Shown here piece after piece: positions 36,070-45,360 of a stretch of 64,000 nucleotides of DNA; position 1 is the first letter of the stretch, and every line of letters begins with the position of its first letter. This DNA comes from Luidia sarsii. Its lineage: Eukaryota; Echinodermata; Asteroidea; Paxillosida; Luidiidae. The stretch lies in assembly GCA_949987565.1 (NCBI GenBank), contig OX465104.1, positions 14,230,241 to 14,294,240 on the forward strand, given 5' to 3'. Under the pieces are notes generated by a model that saw only the letters and a list, made by a program, of their open reading frames with translations, did no database searches and was not told the origin of the DNA. Made by a program: the position numbers and the translations under genes.

Positions 36070-36240
36070 ACTCTGATTGGCTGGTTTATAGGCAACCTCT
36101 GACACGTGATGACCCAATGACGTGCGAGTTCGCGTTAACGTCTGCCGTTCAAAATCGCAGTGCGATCTGTGCGTCGGTGCCAGAAGAGAGGAGCCGGAAT
36201 TTCCCCTACAAAACCGACAATTCTCCTTGCGATCGCAGAG
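36070..36240 (+). promoter_or_regulatory. UBE2S proximal promoter with two CCAAT boxes and a CHR-like site
   Basis: Directly upstream of the UBE2S ATG is a CpG-rich stretch without a TATA box. It holds an inverted CCAAT (ATTGG, 36076-36080), a CACGTG E-box (36103-36108), a forward CCAAT (36114-36118) overlapping a TGACGTG CRE-like half site, and TTCAAA (36148-36153), which fits the CHR consensus TTYGAA on the other strand. The boxes are 38 and 34 bp apart. NF-Y boxes spaced roughly one turn-multiple from a CHR are typical of animal G2/M genes, which fits UBE2S. The transcription start site is inferred to lie around 36150-36235, not seen. Confidence 0.5.
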
Positions 36241-36255
36241 ATGGCGTTGCCGGGT
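36241..36255 (+). CDS. UBE2S: UBE2S exon 1 (MALPG)
   Basis: A 15-nt coding part: ATG GCG TTG CCG GGT, followed by a consensus GTAAGT donor at 36256. The intron is phase 0. The five residues have no strong family conservation. The call rests on the consensus donor, the CpG-rich upstream DNA and the in-frame join to exon 2. Confidence 0.8.
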
Positions 36256-39200
36256 GTAAGTATATGGCTCCCTGGTCCCTTTATGTCGTGATATGGGTGC
36301 TTTAAATGGCAGGAATCGATCATTTTTGACGAAGAGGATGGTTAATTTGAAAATTCCGTTGCAAAACGAAAAAGAGCGGTAGTCGTATGTCTGAACGTGC
36401 AAGGCGTCGAACATGTGTACGTGAGTGCAGGCACCAGGCTATTATTTAATTATTTTTTTTAAAGCAAAGACTTCAAATTTCATTCAATTTTGTATTCCGC
36501 TGGATGTATGTGGGTGTGAATTGGTGTCATCAAGTTGTGCCTTTTCGTGAAATGGTAAAAAATGCTTGTGCACTACAATTTGAGCCTGCATATTCTTCAT
36601 TAAAAATAAATACAATTACTAATTAGTGAATTACAACAGAACATTGTCCATTAGCTGAGTAATTGAGTGATTGACATAAATGACAGTCCAATAGTCCATC
36701 ATGATCAATGACACTGACAGTGACAGTCACAATGATAATTGATATAATTGTGCGACTGGGACTCTTCGACCAGTGGGAGTGGGTCTGGGACTCTGGGTCG
36801 TAAGTTAACACAATTTCCATTTTCTACTGTTACGACACTGTGTAACTGCGCAAGCGCAATGACATGCCAGATCGAACCACGAAACTATTAGTATTAACTA
36901 GCGCCGTAACGACGGGGTTATTATAATTATATCACATATGCAGTGGCTATTGTTACGGCAGCCATAACGCAGTTTCCATTTTCTATAGTTACGGCACTGC
37001 AACTACGCAAGCCCGAGGACATGATATGCCAGATCGAACCACGAAGCTAGTGCAGAGAATTTGCCATGTTTCTTGTGGTACTGAGCTTTAGGCGGCGCTG
37101 CCTGTGCATGTGGGGTTTATACCCCATGCAACAATGTCCTCGCGCTTGCGCAGTTGTAGTGCCGTAACTATAGAAAAACTTTAACTTTACGGCTGCTGTG
37201 ACAATAGCCACTGCATAATTTATTAATTATGTACGTCCGTGCGTAACGTACTGGGATGGAGGATGAAGTAAGTACTAATTACTATACATCATTACATGTA
37301 AAATTGTAAGCATACAGTTAAATATGGAATAATTAAGTGCATGTACGGTGCAATGAAGATAGATGCCTGTCCTGGACTCGCCCGTGCCTAAGCTTTCAAG
37401 TTTTATTTAGGGATGTATAATATATGTGGCCTTTTCCCATTCAGATAATGACAGGGATAGTGCTACAAAACAAGCAAATTCTATCTGTAGACCCAGAGAT
37501 TTTGCCATGCTTGTACTGAGCATAAGGCGGCGCTGCCTGTGCATGTGGGGTTTAATACCCCACGCAACGAAATCTGGCATGTCATCCCGCTTGCGCAGTT
37601 GCAGTGCCGTAAAATTTAGCCGCTGCGTAATATTACTAGTCCGAGTAACTTGGACCATACAAATTTTAGAGGGTTCGGGTGACTGTAGAGTACAATGAAG
37701 ATATGATATGCGAAATGCTTGAACTTCAACCCCAGATTTTCCCCGAAAACACCTGTGAAACCCTCCCATGCACCCATCTTTGAAATTGGATTCAGTGAGA
37801 ATCACAGATTCCAATACTGGTAATTCACTAATTTGCTTTACTCGTGTTTGGGAAAAAAGGAGAAATTTCTCCTCAGTTGAAGACCATAAGCAGCTTTTGT
37901 ATATCACTGATATTTGTGCCGGGAAAGGGAGTAACTTTGAAGACTGTTGTTGTTTGGCTTCTGTCCCTCGCAGAGCTCCAATGTTGAGAACCTGCCCCCA
38001 CAGGTCCTGAGACAGGTCTCCAAGCAGATTGCTGACCTGTGCTGCAATCCTCCAGAAGGTGTCAAGCTACTGCCCAGCATGGAGGACATTACAGACATCC
38101 AGGCCTACATCGAGGGACCCGGTAAGTTGACCGGACCCTCCTCCTCCAGTCCAGTCCACCCACATCTGCCCTATCAAGATTCGTTACCGCCTGTCAGTCA
38201 AGAGTGACGCCAACATTTCCATTACCATCTGAGCTATCCGTCCCTCAGATGGTGGCCTTCCCTAATAGTCAACTTAGTCTTTGCCGGGATGGGGGCGCCC
38301 AAGTTAAACATTGATCGGAACACCCAAATTTTTCAGTCACCCTGTGCGCAGGAAAAGGGCTGTGTGTCGCACGTAACTATTGGTGAAATCTATTGGTGTA
38401 TTTTCTCGCAGCGGACACGCCGTATGCGGGCGGGATCTTCCGGGTCAAGCTGGTCCTGGGCAAGGACTTCCCCCGGGTGCCGCCCAAGGGCTTCTTCCTG
38501 ACCAAGGTCTTCCACCCGAACGTGGCCAGCAACGGTGAGATCTGCGTCAACACTCTCAAGCGAGACTGGAAGTCCGACCTGGGGATCAAGCACCTACTCC
38601 TGGTGAGTGGTTCGCCCACCCCACCCCACCCAACCCCTTCCCTGGACGGGGAATTGAGGTGGTGGCTGTCCCAAATAGTCAAGTCAGAACTCAGAAGCAT
38701 TCTTGCCATTTATCTTCAGAGATCACTCTCTCTTTCTCATACAGATCCAGACAACAATTTGTTGTTAGCCTGGCTACAGCAGGACACATTTTTATTTGGG
38801 AAGGATTCAGGGGCAGGGTTTGCCAGGTTCCAATTCAGCAGTGACCGGATGGTCTCCCGAAAGTTAGTAATTCTTACAGTTACAGCATGTCAGAGGGACT
38901 CGACTCAGCTCTTCTCGGAGCCGTGCTCCATCTCGAAAGAGACGACTTGCATGATGTTGCCATACCAACTCGGTTTTCTCCTCGTTTTCTCTCTCTTCCC
39001 GACCGGATACCCCCCCCCCCTTCTCTCTCCCCGTTCCTTTACCTCGTTCAGACCATCAAGTGCTTGCTCATCTACCCCAACCCGGAGTCAGCGCTCAACG
39101 AGGAGGCGGGCCGCCTCCTGCAGGAGCAGTACAACGACTACTTTGCCCGGGCCAAGATGATGACGGACATCCACGCCAAGTCGGCCCGCGGCCTCAAGGA

Positions 39201-39339
39201 GAGCCGGGAGGTGGACGAGAACTGCCCGTCCACCTCGGGGGCCAACTCCAGCGGCCCGCACGCCAAGAAGCACGCCGGCGACAAGAAGGTGCTGGACAAG
39301 AAGAAGAGGGACAAGAAGCGCGCACTGAAGCGGTTATGA
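36241..39339 (+). CDS. UBE2S: Ubiquitin-conjugating enzyme E2 S, four exons, complete
   Basis: Joining 36241-36255, 37974-38121, 38412-38602 and 39052-39339 gives 642 nt and 213 residues, close to the 222 of human UBE2S. Every junction is GT-AG and in frame. The protein has the N-terminal SNVENLPP block (residues 7-14), the UBC fold, TPYAGG (57-62), the HPN motif (89-91) and the GEICVN active site with catalytic Cys99. It ends in a lysine-rich tail finishing KKRALKRL. In the known family this E2 adds K11-linked ubiquitin to substrates primed by the APC/C during mitotic exit, and the basic C-terminal LRRL-like end docks on the APC/C; that end is conserved here as LKRL. The start is the ATG at 36241, giving MALPG before the conserved block where vertebrates have MN. 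Exons are GC-rich and introns AT-rich and repeat-filled (intron 1 is 1718 bp, intron 2 290 bp, intron 3 449 bp). Nothing looks broken. Confidence 0.95.
36805..36895. mobile_element. Left-arm fragment of the intron-1 MITE
   Basis: TTCCATTTTCTACTGTTACG, ACTGCGCAAGCGC and GACATGCCAGATCGAACCAC repeat 36970-37045 directly, about 165 bp upstream. Confidence 0.5.
36939..37215. mobile_element. MITE with ~85-bp inverted ends in UBE2S intron 1
   Basis: The left arm starts TGCAGTGGCTATTGTTACGG and continues CTATAGTTACGGCACTGCAAC to about 37020. The right arm is its diverged reverse complement ending CAATAGCCACTGCA at 37215. The unique core holds GGCGGCGCTGCCTGTGCATG. Partial copies flank it: core plus right arm at 37488-37630 and a left-arm fragment at 36805-36895. 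The flanks are AT-rich. Long inverted arms and a short core fit a nonautonomous DNA transposon. Confidence 0.6.
37488..37630. mobile_element. Partial second copy of the intron-1 MITE
   Basis: GGCGGCGCTGCCTGTGCATG, TGGGGTTTAATACCCCACGC and GCTTGCGCAGTTGCAGTGCC match the core and right arm of 36939-37215 in the same orientation. Confidence 0.55.
37638..37880 (-). repeat. Dispersed repeat in UBE2S intron 1, inverted to 34013-34309
   Basis: AGTCCGAGTAACTTGGACC through AGATTCCAATACTGG to CTCCTCAGTTG is the reverse complement of the 34.0 kb copy. It ends 93 bp before the exon 2 acceptor, so it may contain the branch point region. Confidence 0.55.
37974..38121 (+). CDS. UBE2S: UBE2S exon 2
   Basis: It follows the acceptor CCCTCGCAG and ends at a GTAAGT donor (38122), with a phase 1 intron. 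It encodes the first helix and first strands of the UBC domain ([14 protein letters not shown] through DIQAYIEGP). A dispersed repeat copy ends within 100 bp upstream of the acceptor. Confidence 0.95.
38135..38300 (-). mobile_element. SINE-like family 1 variant in UBE2S intron 2
   Basis: The minus strand reads GGCAAAGACTAAGTTGACTATT, CCACCATCTGAGGGACGG, ATAGCTCAGATGGTAATGG (box A), then a different body containing GTCACTCTTGACTGACAGGC and GGGTGGACTGGACTGG. The body module recurs in inverted orientation at 41314-41400. The element fills most of the 290-bp intron. Confidence 0.5.
38412..38602 (+). CDS. UBE2S: UBE2S exon 3 with catalytic cysteine
   Basis: Acceptor TTCTCGCAG, donor GTGAGT at 38603. 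It encodes residues 55-118: [26 protein letters not shown] with Cys99, and GIKHLLL. Reading phase 1 in and phase 0 out matches both neighbouring exons. Confidence 0.96.
38640..38790 (-). mobile_element. SINE-like repeat fragment in UBE2S intron 3
   Basis: GGTGGTGGCTGTCCCAAATAG, AAGTCAGAACTCAGAAGC, CAGAGATCACTC and TTGTTAGCCTGGCTACAGCAG match 58300-58545 and 61500-61615 segment by segment (GTCAGAAGCA, CCAGGGATCAC, CATTCAGATGCA, GTTAACCTGGCTGCAGCAG). It is the far leader portion of the same long repeat. Confidence 0.45.
39052..39339 (+). CDS. UBE2S: UBE2S exon 4, end of UBC domain and basic tail
   Basis: The acceptor follows a long pyrimidine tract with a C run and CGTTCAG. The exon encodes [20 protein letters not shown] (last UBC helices) and then a tail of about 60 residues, first Ser/Gly/Glu-rich, then Lys-rich, to KRALKRL and TGA at 39337-39339. 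The tail is the expected extension of E2S, not a frameshift product. It is the most GC-rich stretch of the gene. Confidence 0.96.
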   Translation, partial: TIKCLLIYPNPESALNEEAGRLLQEQYNDYFARAKMMTDIHAKSARGLKESREVDENCPSTSGANSSGPHAKKHAGDKKVLDKKKRDKKRALKRL

Positions 39340-41313
39340 GGCTGCAAAGTGCAACATCACTTATACACATATCTAGAGCGTCCCCGGCCCCCCTCCCCTC
39401 CGTTTGAAAGACTTTTTTGCCAAACGGATGTAAGTGTGGCCACGACTCAGCTTATGGATGCTTCTAAATCGGCATACATGTATAGCCGACTTGAGCCGGA
39501 AAAGGACTGAGTTTTGCCGAACGGAAGGGTGGTTTTGTTTTTCAGCTCGCCGACGCTTCCAGTCGACTTCTATCCACAATACCCTCCTCCTCTTCAGTGG
39601 GAGCGGTCTGATGGAAATTGGCTGAAGGGATGGATAGTCTGGCTTCAACTTTGTGCTTACTGATGTTCAAGTCAGCTTTTCTATCACTCTGTCACTTCCC
39701 TCCTTTTGTTTGAGAGCCACAAACAACTCAACAACAAATGTTTGCTGAGTAGATGGATAGCCTCTCTTATACTGTGAGCTTCTCGTCTCTGATTCTTTTA
39801 TTATTATTATTAATTTTATTTAACGGTATTTGATATTTTTTTTAAATTGAGTGTTGTGATCGAGCCCGTTGTTTTTTCCTTGTCTTTAACAAAATCCCCC
39901 TGTTCACTGATTAGAGATCCTGTTTAAGCCTGGATGCAGCGAGAGCCCTGTGTGGACGGCGGAATGTAGCCGTTTGGGGAAACCAGCCAAGGAGGACACT
40001 TTGCCGTGCGATGGAAATCTTAGGGAGCACGTTTTTTGCTGTTGTGCATGACGTGACTGGTTATTGAGTGGCCTTTGAAGGATACGGCTGACTCTCTCCC
40101 TCACTCTCCCTCTCTCTCATCGTGAAACATGACTTCTCAGAAGAATCTTGACTACCATGAAAACAAAGCACTTTCTCTACTGGCAACTGCTGAAGCAAAG
40201 CAGTGTTGGGTTTACCATCAACAAAGTAATGGGTTTTTTTCAATTCCGGTTCCATTTTGTTGGAAAGAAGTAGCATTTTTGTTTTGTTTTTGTGGGTTTT
40301 GTTTTGTTTTGGGGGGCAGGGGGGGATTTTTTAACCTTGATGATATCATTTGTGGTAGTGTTATTTTATTCTGTAGGGAGAGCATTGTCACATTCAGATG
40401 AATCTTTTGGAATAGCAGTTTTGGGGGCATTGTCATCAATGCAGCCATCTTTATTCAATCCAGCACCTAAGACTTCAGAGTCTGTACTGCCTACGGGCCA
40501 CTACAGATACAGATTGGGCTGATATGGTCTGCATTGAAGTACATGTACCATGGTTTTGTCCTGAAATTTTTGTTTAAAAGTTCCGGGGCACCAGCAGTTC
40601 CATTTTCTACCTGGGATGGCCACATGGAAAAATGGCTCCGGGCCACCCTTCTGTATTGGTGCATGTTATTCAAAGGTCTAGTTTGAGAGTTTGGCGCCAC
40701 CACCAACAGGCCTTTTTGGCCACCTGGGAGGTTTTGCCAAAAGAAAGATACTTATGTTTCCCTGCATTTTTGGGTACAGCAAGTACTATAAACCCACATG
40801 TAGGTGGCCTTAGGCTTGGCTACAATCTGAAGTGGCCAGTAGCAGGGTTAGCACCCATGTCGCTGTTGAAATCAAACCTTGATAAAAAAAACACCAATTG
40901 TTGTAAGCTGTAAAGGTTATCGATTCATCATTTCTGCACTGCAAAACACCTCATCAATCCCCCCCAAAAAAAAAACATCTAAAATGGTGCTGTAAGTTTA
41001 ATCTTTTCATCCCTTCCTCCTAGAAAAAAAGCTTATAATATAAAACCTTGCTCCAGAGTAATGGAATAGATACTTGCTTGTCAATAATTAGACTTATGCC
41101 ATGCGAACCATCAGTGTTAGCAAACCATTTACTAGTCTGCATTTTTGCCCTACATCAAGCTGATTTTTTTTACAAAGACAAGGCCTTAATTTTGTGTGAA
41201 TTACAACTTAGGTCCGTTCACAGTGTGAAGAGCTTGAGCATATTCATACTGTACATGTAACACAAGTCTGGACTGTAGGACTGTGTGCTTTTGGTCATGT
41301 GTTCACATGGAAT

Positions 41314-41400
41314 TTGGCGCCACTCTTGACTGACAGGCGATAATGACTCCTGATAGGCCAGCTGCGGGTGGACTGGACCAGGGGAAAGGGCATGCCATAG
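41314..41400 (+). mobile_element. Repeat module inverted relative to UBE2S intron 2
   Basis: TTGGCGCCACTCTTGACTGA, CAGGCGATAATGACTCCTGA, GGGTGGACTGGACCAGG is the reverse complement counterpart of 38140-38215. If the 3' UTR extends to 42.2 kb, the two copies could pair within the unspliced UBE2S transcript. Confidence 0.45.
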
Positions 41401-42082
41401 CATTTTAATGAGGCAGAGGTGGAGTTCAACTTGGTGTGAACAGACTGTAGGACCTCTAGGCTGCACATTCATTCACGTAACATCTTTGTTGGAGAAAAGA
41501 AGCCTTTTCCTATCCTGTAGATAATGCCTGCATATTGATAAGTACCATGAGATGGTTCTATGTGAATATGAATATTCACTGCTGCACAGCCGCAGTGTTC
41601 AGTTGTGCATTTTCTTCACTGAAATGTTCCTTGCACCAAATCAGCACAACGAGCACAAAACGAATGAATGAAGGACTTGTCCACTATTTTCTTTCTTTTT
41701 GTGGGTACTTAAGAGCAAACAACTACATGTACCGGTATACAGTATTGTTTTTTTGTCTTGCTGAGTACAGTGTCAAACTGCCATTAGTTATAGGGGGAGT
41801 GCTGTATGTTTTGTAACATTACGAGGTAAAGTTGAAATGTTTGAGGTTGGTTTCAACTTTCATGCATTGCAAGATGAAATGGTGTATTGGAATTTGTTTT
41901 CTTGTTTTGATTTATTTTGTCTTTTCTTTTTTAGTTATGTTTGTCACCTACGTTCGTGTTTGTTATTCAATTCAATGTTCATGGTCCTGGCGACGGTCTT
42001 ACCCTGTGAGGGACTTTGTAGGGTAGATTTTCTACACCGGTGTCGTCTGGACAAATTATGTCTGAAACATTGGTAACTCAAT

Positions 42083-42103
42083 TGAATTAAATTAAATTAA
42101 ATT
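42083..42103 (+). repeat. (TTAAA)n microsatellite
   Basis: About four ATTAA units within the presumed UBE2S 3' UTR. Confidence 0.7.
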
Positions 42104-42207
42104 AATGAGTAAGACAAAACAGAAATACAGTGGATGGATTTCTGAGGTAGGATGAATTGTAAATGCAATATTTGTAAAATGTTACTGTAAATGACGGAAA
42201 ACTAGAG

Positions 42208-42213
42208 ATTAAA
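42208..42213 (+). other. Possible UBE2S polyadenylation signal (ATTAAA)
   Basis: ATTAAA followed about 25 nt later by a GT-rich run (tgtgtattgtttggtttgtt). I noticed no AATAAA or ATTAAA in this strand between the UBE2S stop codon and here apart from the ATTAAATTAAA microsatellite about 110 bp before. If used, the 3' UTR would be about 2.9 kb, and it would contain a repeat (41314-41400) that pairs in inverted orientation with one in intron 2. Confidence 0.35.
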
Positions 42214-42389
42214 AAAATATTGTGAACAAAACATGTGTATTGTTTGGTTTGTTATTATATTTTTGTTGTGAGTCGGCTGCTTTGGTTTGAGGAAAGAAAC
42301 AAACTTTTCTAGAAAGTTTTCATGAATAGAAAACAAAAATAGAAGTATTCAAAGGGATTTGACTTCCAACTGGGTGGGTACTTTAAAGG

Positions 42390-42715
42390 TTAGCTCCGGC
42401 TAGGAAAAGAAAACGTCTGTGAGTACATGTACATGCCTTTAGCCGCTAGCTCGTGGCTGCCATACACTTGTGTATAAACTGAAGCCACATTATGTATGTC
42501 TATAGGGAGCCAAACACGTACACACCTATGGTGATTGCCTGTTGCCGCTAGCTGGTGGCTTCCATAGACTTGTGTGTAAACTGAAGCCATAGCCAAACAC
42601 GTGTATTGTACATGTATACCGGTAATTATGGGGAGCCAAACTCGGCTACACTGTATGGTGAGTTGCCTGCATGTAGCCGCAAGCTCGTGGCTTCCTTAGA
42701 TTTTGGGTGTGAACT
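42390..42715 (+). repeat. Three-copy degenerate tandem repeat (~115 bp)
   Basis: AGCCGCTAGCTCGTGGCTGC, GCCGCTAGCTGGTGGCTTCC and AGCCGCAAGCTCGTGGCTTC each begin a unit, with ACTTGTGTRTAAACTGAAGCC and GGGAGCCAAAC inside. A TACATGTATACCGG insertion lies in the last spacer. Confidence 0.75.
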
Positions 42716-43389
42716 ATTCACTGGAAACCCTAAATTTCGGGTTGCCGAATCACCCCTCCCAACTATTCCATTTATTCATGAAACAGCAGAAGCTGTTCAC
42801 ACGCGGGTTGAGATGGATGACTTTATTCTTTCACAAATAGCCGTGGATAATGCACTATATTTCTAGTGGTTTTTTGTCCTGGTTTAATGGTGCGTTTACA
42901 ATCTACGGAAGTGTAGACTGCCAAGCATGAACGAAGAAAAAAGAGTAAACCCCCAACGAAAACCTGCCGAAGAACGTACGGAATCAGTGAGGCACCAAAT
43001 TAATTAATCACGCGGTCTGGAAACGACTCTAATGGGTGCTGACGTACGAGATCAGTCCGACCTTCTCTCGACCAATAGCCTTTCGTTATATTTGAGGCTA
43101 TCATCTGTGCCAGGGAAATCTCACCTCCGTTACGTTGTGGCACTGTGGTTTCCATGGTTTCGGACACTAAGAAAGGCGGGGGCACTCGCGTTGTTGTTAA
43201 CATCGACGATCGACTGTGGAGAAATCGCCGCCTCGGTCAGCGCACAAGGCCTATATGCCAAGACAGCTCTCGGCTCTCACATCCACCCCGTCTTTCGCCA
43301 GCAAAAGAAACCTCTGACAAAAACAAACAAAGAATCGATAGAAAAATAGGACAATAACTAAATAAGCATTCGATAGAAACTGCCACGAG

Positions 43390-43930
43390 AGTTCGATTGC
43401 AGTATATGCGACAACTCAGCGGCTCCAAACGGCGACAACTCGGCGACAGAAACTGCGACACTTTGAGTCGTCCGAGGCTACTGCGACAGCAACTCGGCGG
43501 TACTCTGAAAACGACAGCTCGAGGATAGAATTTGTGACACTTATTCGTCGGTATAGCAACTGCGACAATAACTCATCGACAGAAACTTGCGACAACTCGG
43601 CGGTAGAAAGTGAGTGCGACAGTAGGCCATCGACATGAACTGCGACGACATCTCGGTAAGGATAGCTCAGATGGTATACATGTAGATATAAAGCTGATAC
43701 GCAAAACCAGAGGTCCCGGTCCAGTCCAAGCTTTGACGACGAGTTTCCGAGTCAGGTTTCCCTCTATGTTTGGGCAACTAGTAGGTCCTATAGTCATCTA
43801 TAGGCTGCGACAATAGTAGTCTACAGAAACTGCGACAATAAAACGTCGACTGGAACAGGGACGAAAGCTGTGATAAAGGCTTCTTGATAGAATTTAAAAA
43901 CTGCGACGACAATAACTCGTTTACACGTTT
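43390..43930 (+). repeat. Degenerate ACTGCGACAACTCGGCG minisatellite upstream of the lectin gene
   Basis: Irregular 22-35-bp units with GCGACA and ACTCGTCG/ACTCGGCG words, interrupted by a SINE at 43662-43745. It ends about 35 bp before the lectin-like ATG, so the promoter and 5' UTR of that gene would lie in it. Confidence 0.7.
43662..43745 (+). mobile_element. SINE-like family 1 copy inside a minisatellite
   Basis: GATAGCTCAGATGGTATACA, a small TACATG insertion, ATACGCAAAACCAGAGG and TCCCGGTCCAGTCCAAGC form a tRNA-like head. Minisatellite units of the ACTGCGACAACTCGGCG type lie on both sides, so the element inserted into an existing array. Confidence 0.5.
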
Positions 43931-43963
43931 TAAAAAGTCAACAAAAAAGGCTGAGTGGGCATA

Positions 43964-44613
43964 ATGGAAACGATGGCTTTGGTGATTGTGGTCGCCTTGG
44001 CAGCATGCATCCACGCCAAGCTGTCACCGTGCCAGCCCGGCCAGAAGCGGTTCGGCGACGCCTGCTACCAGCTCCTGGCCGGCACGCGGTCGTGGGTTGA
44101 CGGGATCCATGCCCGCGCGGCCCTGCAACCGGCCGGCAGCCGAATGGCGGTGCCGGACACCGCCGACGAGTACCGATTCCTGCTGACGGCATTCGCGGGC
44201 GACCTCGGCGGCGCTTGGTTCTGGCTCGGCTGCACGGACATGGCCTGGGAGGACAAGTGGGTGGACCCCGACGGTGAGCGGTGCCGGCACCTCCCGTGGG
44301 CGCCGGGGGAGCCCCACTTCTTAGCCACTATGTAGAACACTGTCTGACGGTTGCCGGTCAGCCCAACAGTCTCGTGAACGACCAATACTGTGACTGGTCC
44401 TACGCCGTGGTATGCGAGTCGCCTGCCCTGCCCCACGTGGCTCGCACGCGGTCCTACCACTCCGGGGACTACTTTACCGTCGAGTACGTGTACGGTCAAT
44501 CCTTCAAAGGCGTCGCGGCCATGGGCTCTCTCCTCTGGACCTTGATGCAACAAGACGAGTCCCAGTGCCGTGTCATCAATCTGAACCTGGGTGAAGTGAA
44601 TCCGACCGAATGA
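43964..44613 (+). pseudogene. Secreted C-type-lectin-domain gene with a one-base frameshift
   Basis: The first frame (ATG 43964 to TAG 44333-44335, 123 aa) starts with a signal peptide of about 18 residues (METMALVIVVALAACIHA). A long-form CTLD follows: Cys23/Cys34, the SW..GI helix, a WIGL-like FWLGCTD (86-92), W..KW and WAPGEPHF (112-119). It then hits a stop. The other half of the domain continues in the -1 frame from about 44320: HYVEHCLTVAG, NDQYCDW and YAVVCE. That frame runs 65 more residues or so to the TGA at 44611-44613. So one base is missing (or two are extra) near 44320-44330. The Cys expected in the first helix, partner of the last CTLD Cys, is absent, and the EPN sugar-binding triplet reads EPH, so classical mannose binding is doubtful. 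No intron is seen. It may be a recent pseudogene, an allelic null or a sequencing error. Confidence 0.75.
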
Positions 44614-44867
44614 ATGCCCCCGTTGCAATCTATACAGCGACTTGCTGACAGCGGCTTTTCGGTTGCTAGTACATGTAGGCCTATAATTTATGCCTACTGA
44701 AAGCTTTCATCAGGCAACTGAAGATTGGATCACATTTTCTCCTTGTATGTACCACCGCGATGAACAATTAACGCTTTCCTTTCTGAATGACTCTGACTAG
44801 CAGCTGCCCCACCCCGGCAAAGATACATACATGTACTGTAGTTGACCATTTTGGGAAGGCCGTCATC

Positions 44868-44965
44868 TGAGGGATGGACAGCTCAAGCGGTAATAGCGCC
44901 CGTACGTGAAACCAGAGGTCTCGGGCTCAAGTCCCGCTCCGGTCAATGTTTTTTTTGCAACTTGT
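44868..44965 (+). mobile_element. SINE-like family 1 copy (tRNA-like head)
   Basis: GGACAGCTCAAGCGGTAATAG (box A), CCCGTACGTGAAACCAGAGG, CTCGGGCTCAAGTCCCGC (box B), then GGTCAATG and a T run. It folds partly like a tRNA but lacks a proper acceptor stem and a U33, so it is a SINE rather than a tRNA gene. It lies just downstream of the lectin-like gene. Confidence 0.5.
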
Positions 44966-45249
44966 CTATTCACATACCGGGTAAGATTGGACAATATTCT
45001 AGGCTATATTTTTGACCAACTGTGATATACATGTAGGCCTAGCCTACGTACATGTATCAAATTGGTAAAACTTTTTGCCCAATAAGTACCTTGGTTTTCG
45101 ATTGTATCGGTCAACATCAATTACATACTCCTAATTTTTTTTGATAAAACCACATCATCACCTATTTAGCAGATTTCGTTTTGTTATATTGCCAAACACT
45201 TTTTGGCGCAACCTTTTTGTAATGCATATAATATGTACATGGTCACTTG

Positions 45250-45360
45250 AACTATTGAGATTTCGGAGTTTGTATCCCGGTCCAGTCAAAGCGTTCTTTG
45301 CCATTTTAAAATGTGTTTCCAGTCATTTCCCCCCTTTATTTGTTTGTTTGAGATTTTAGG
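45250..45360 (+). mobile_element. SINE-like family 1 fragment
   Basis: GTATCCCGGTCCAGTCAAAG, CGTTCTTTGCCATTTTAAAA and TTTCCAGTCATTTCC match the box B end and the body of family 1. The box A half is lost. Confidence 0.4.

Larger units (their letters stand above)
33840..36070. other. CpG-rich, promoter-like DNA upstream of UBE2S
   Basis: A TGACGTCA CRE at 33948-33955, CAAGATGGCC (YY1-like) at 33971-33980 and CCAAT at 33984-33988 cluster within 40 bp. GC-rich DNA at 34750-35070 has GCCGCCATG near 35055. No coding exon is recognised; a separate promoter or an alternative 5' exon is possible. Confidence 0.3.
39340..42207 (+). other. Probable UBE2S 3' UTR / downstream DNA
   Basis: No open frame with recognisable protein features. 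It is AT-rich, with T and A runs, several short TACATG words, a dispersed repeat at 41314-41400 and a (TTAAA)n microsatellite at 42083-42103. I assign it to the UBE2S transcript only on the basis of the polyadenylation-like site at its end. Confidence 0.3.

Noticed and set aside
44270..44329. Mini-intron (GTGAGC...TTAG) restoring the lectin reading frame
   Set aside because: It would be under 60 nt and would remove the conserved WAPGEP segment, so a frameshift is the better explanation.
44868..44945. tRNA gene
   Set aside because: Boxes A and B are present but the acceptor stem does not pair and U33 is lacking. Many diverged copies elsewhere show that it is a SINE head.
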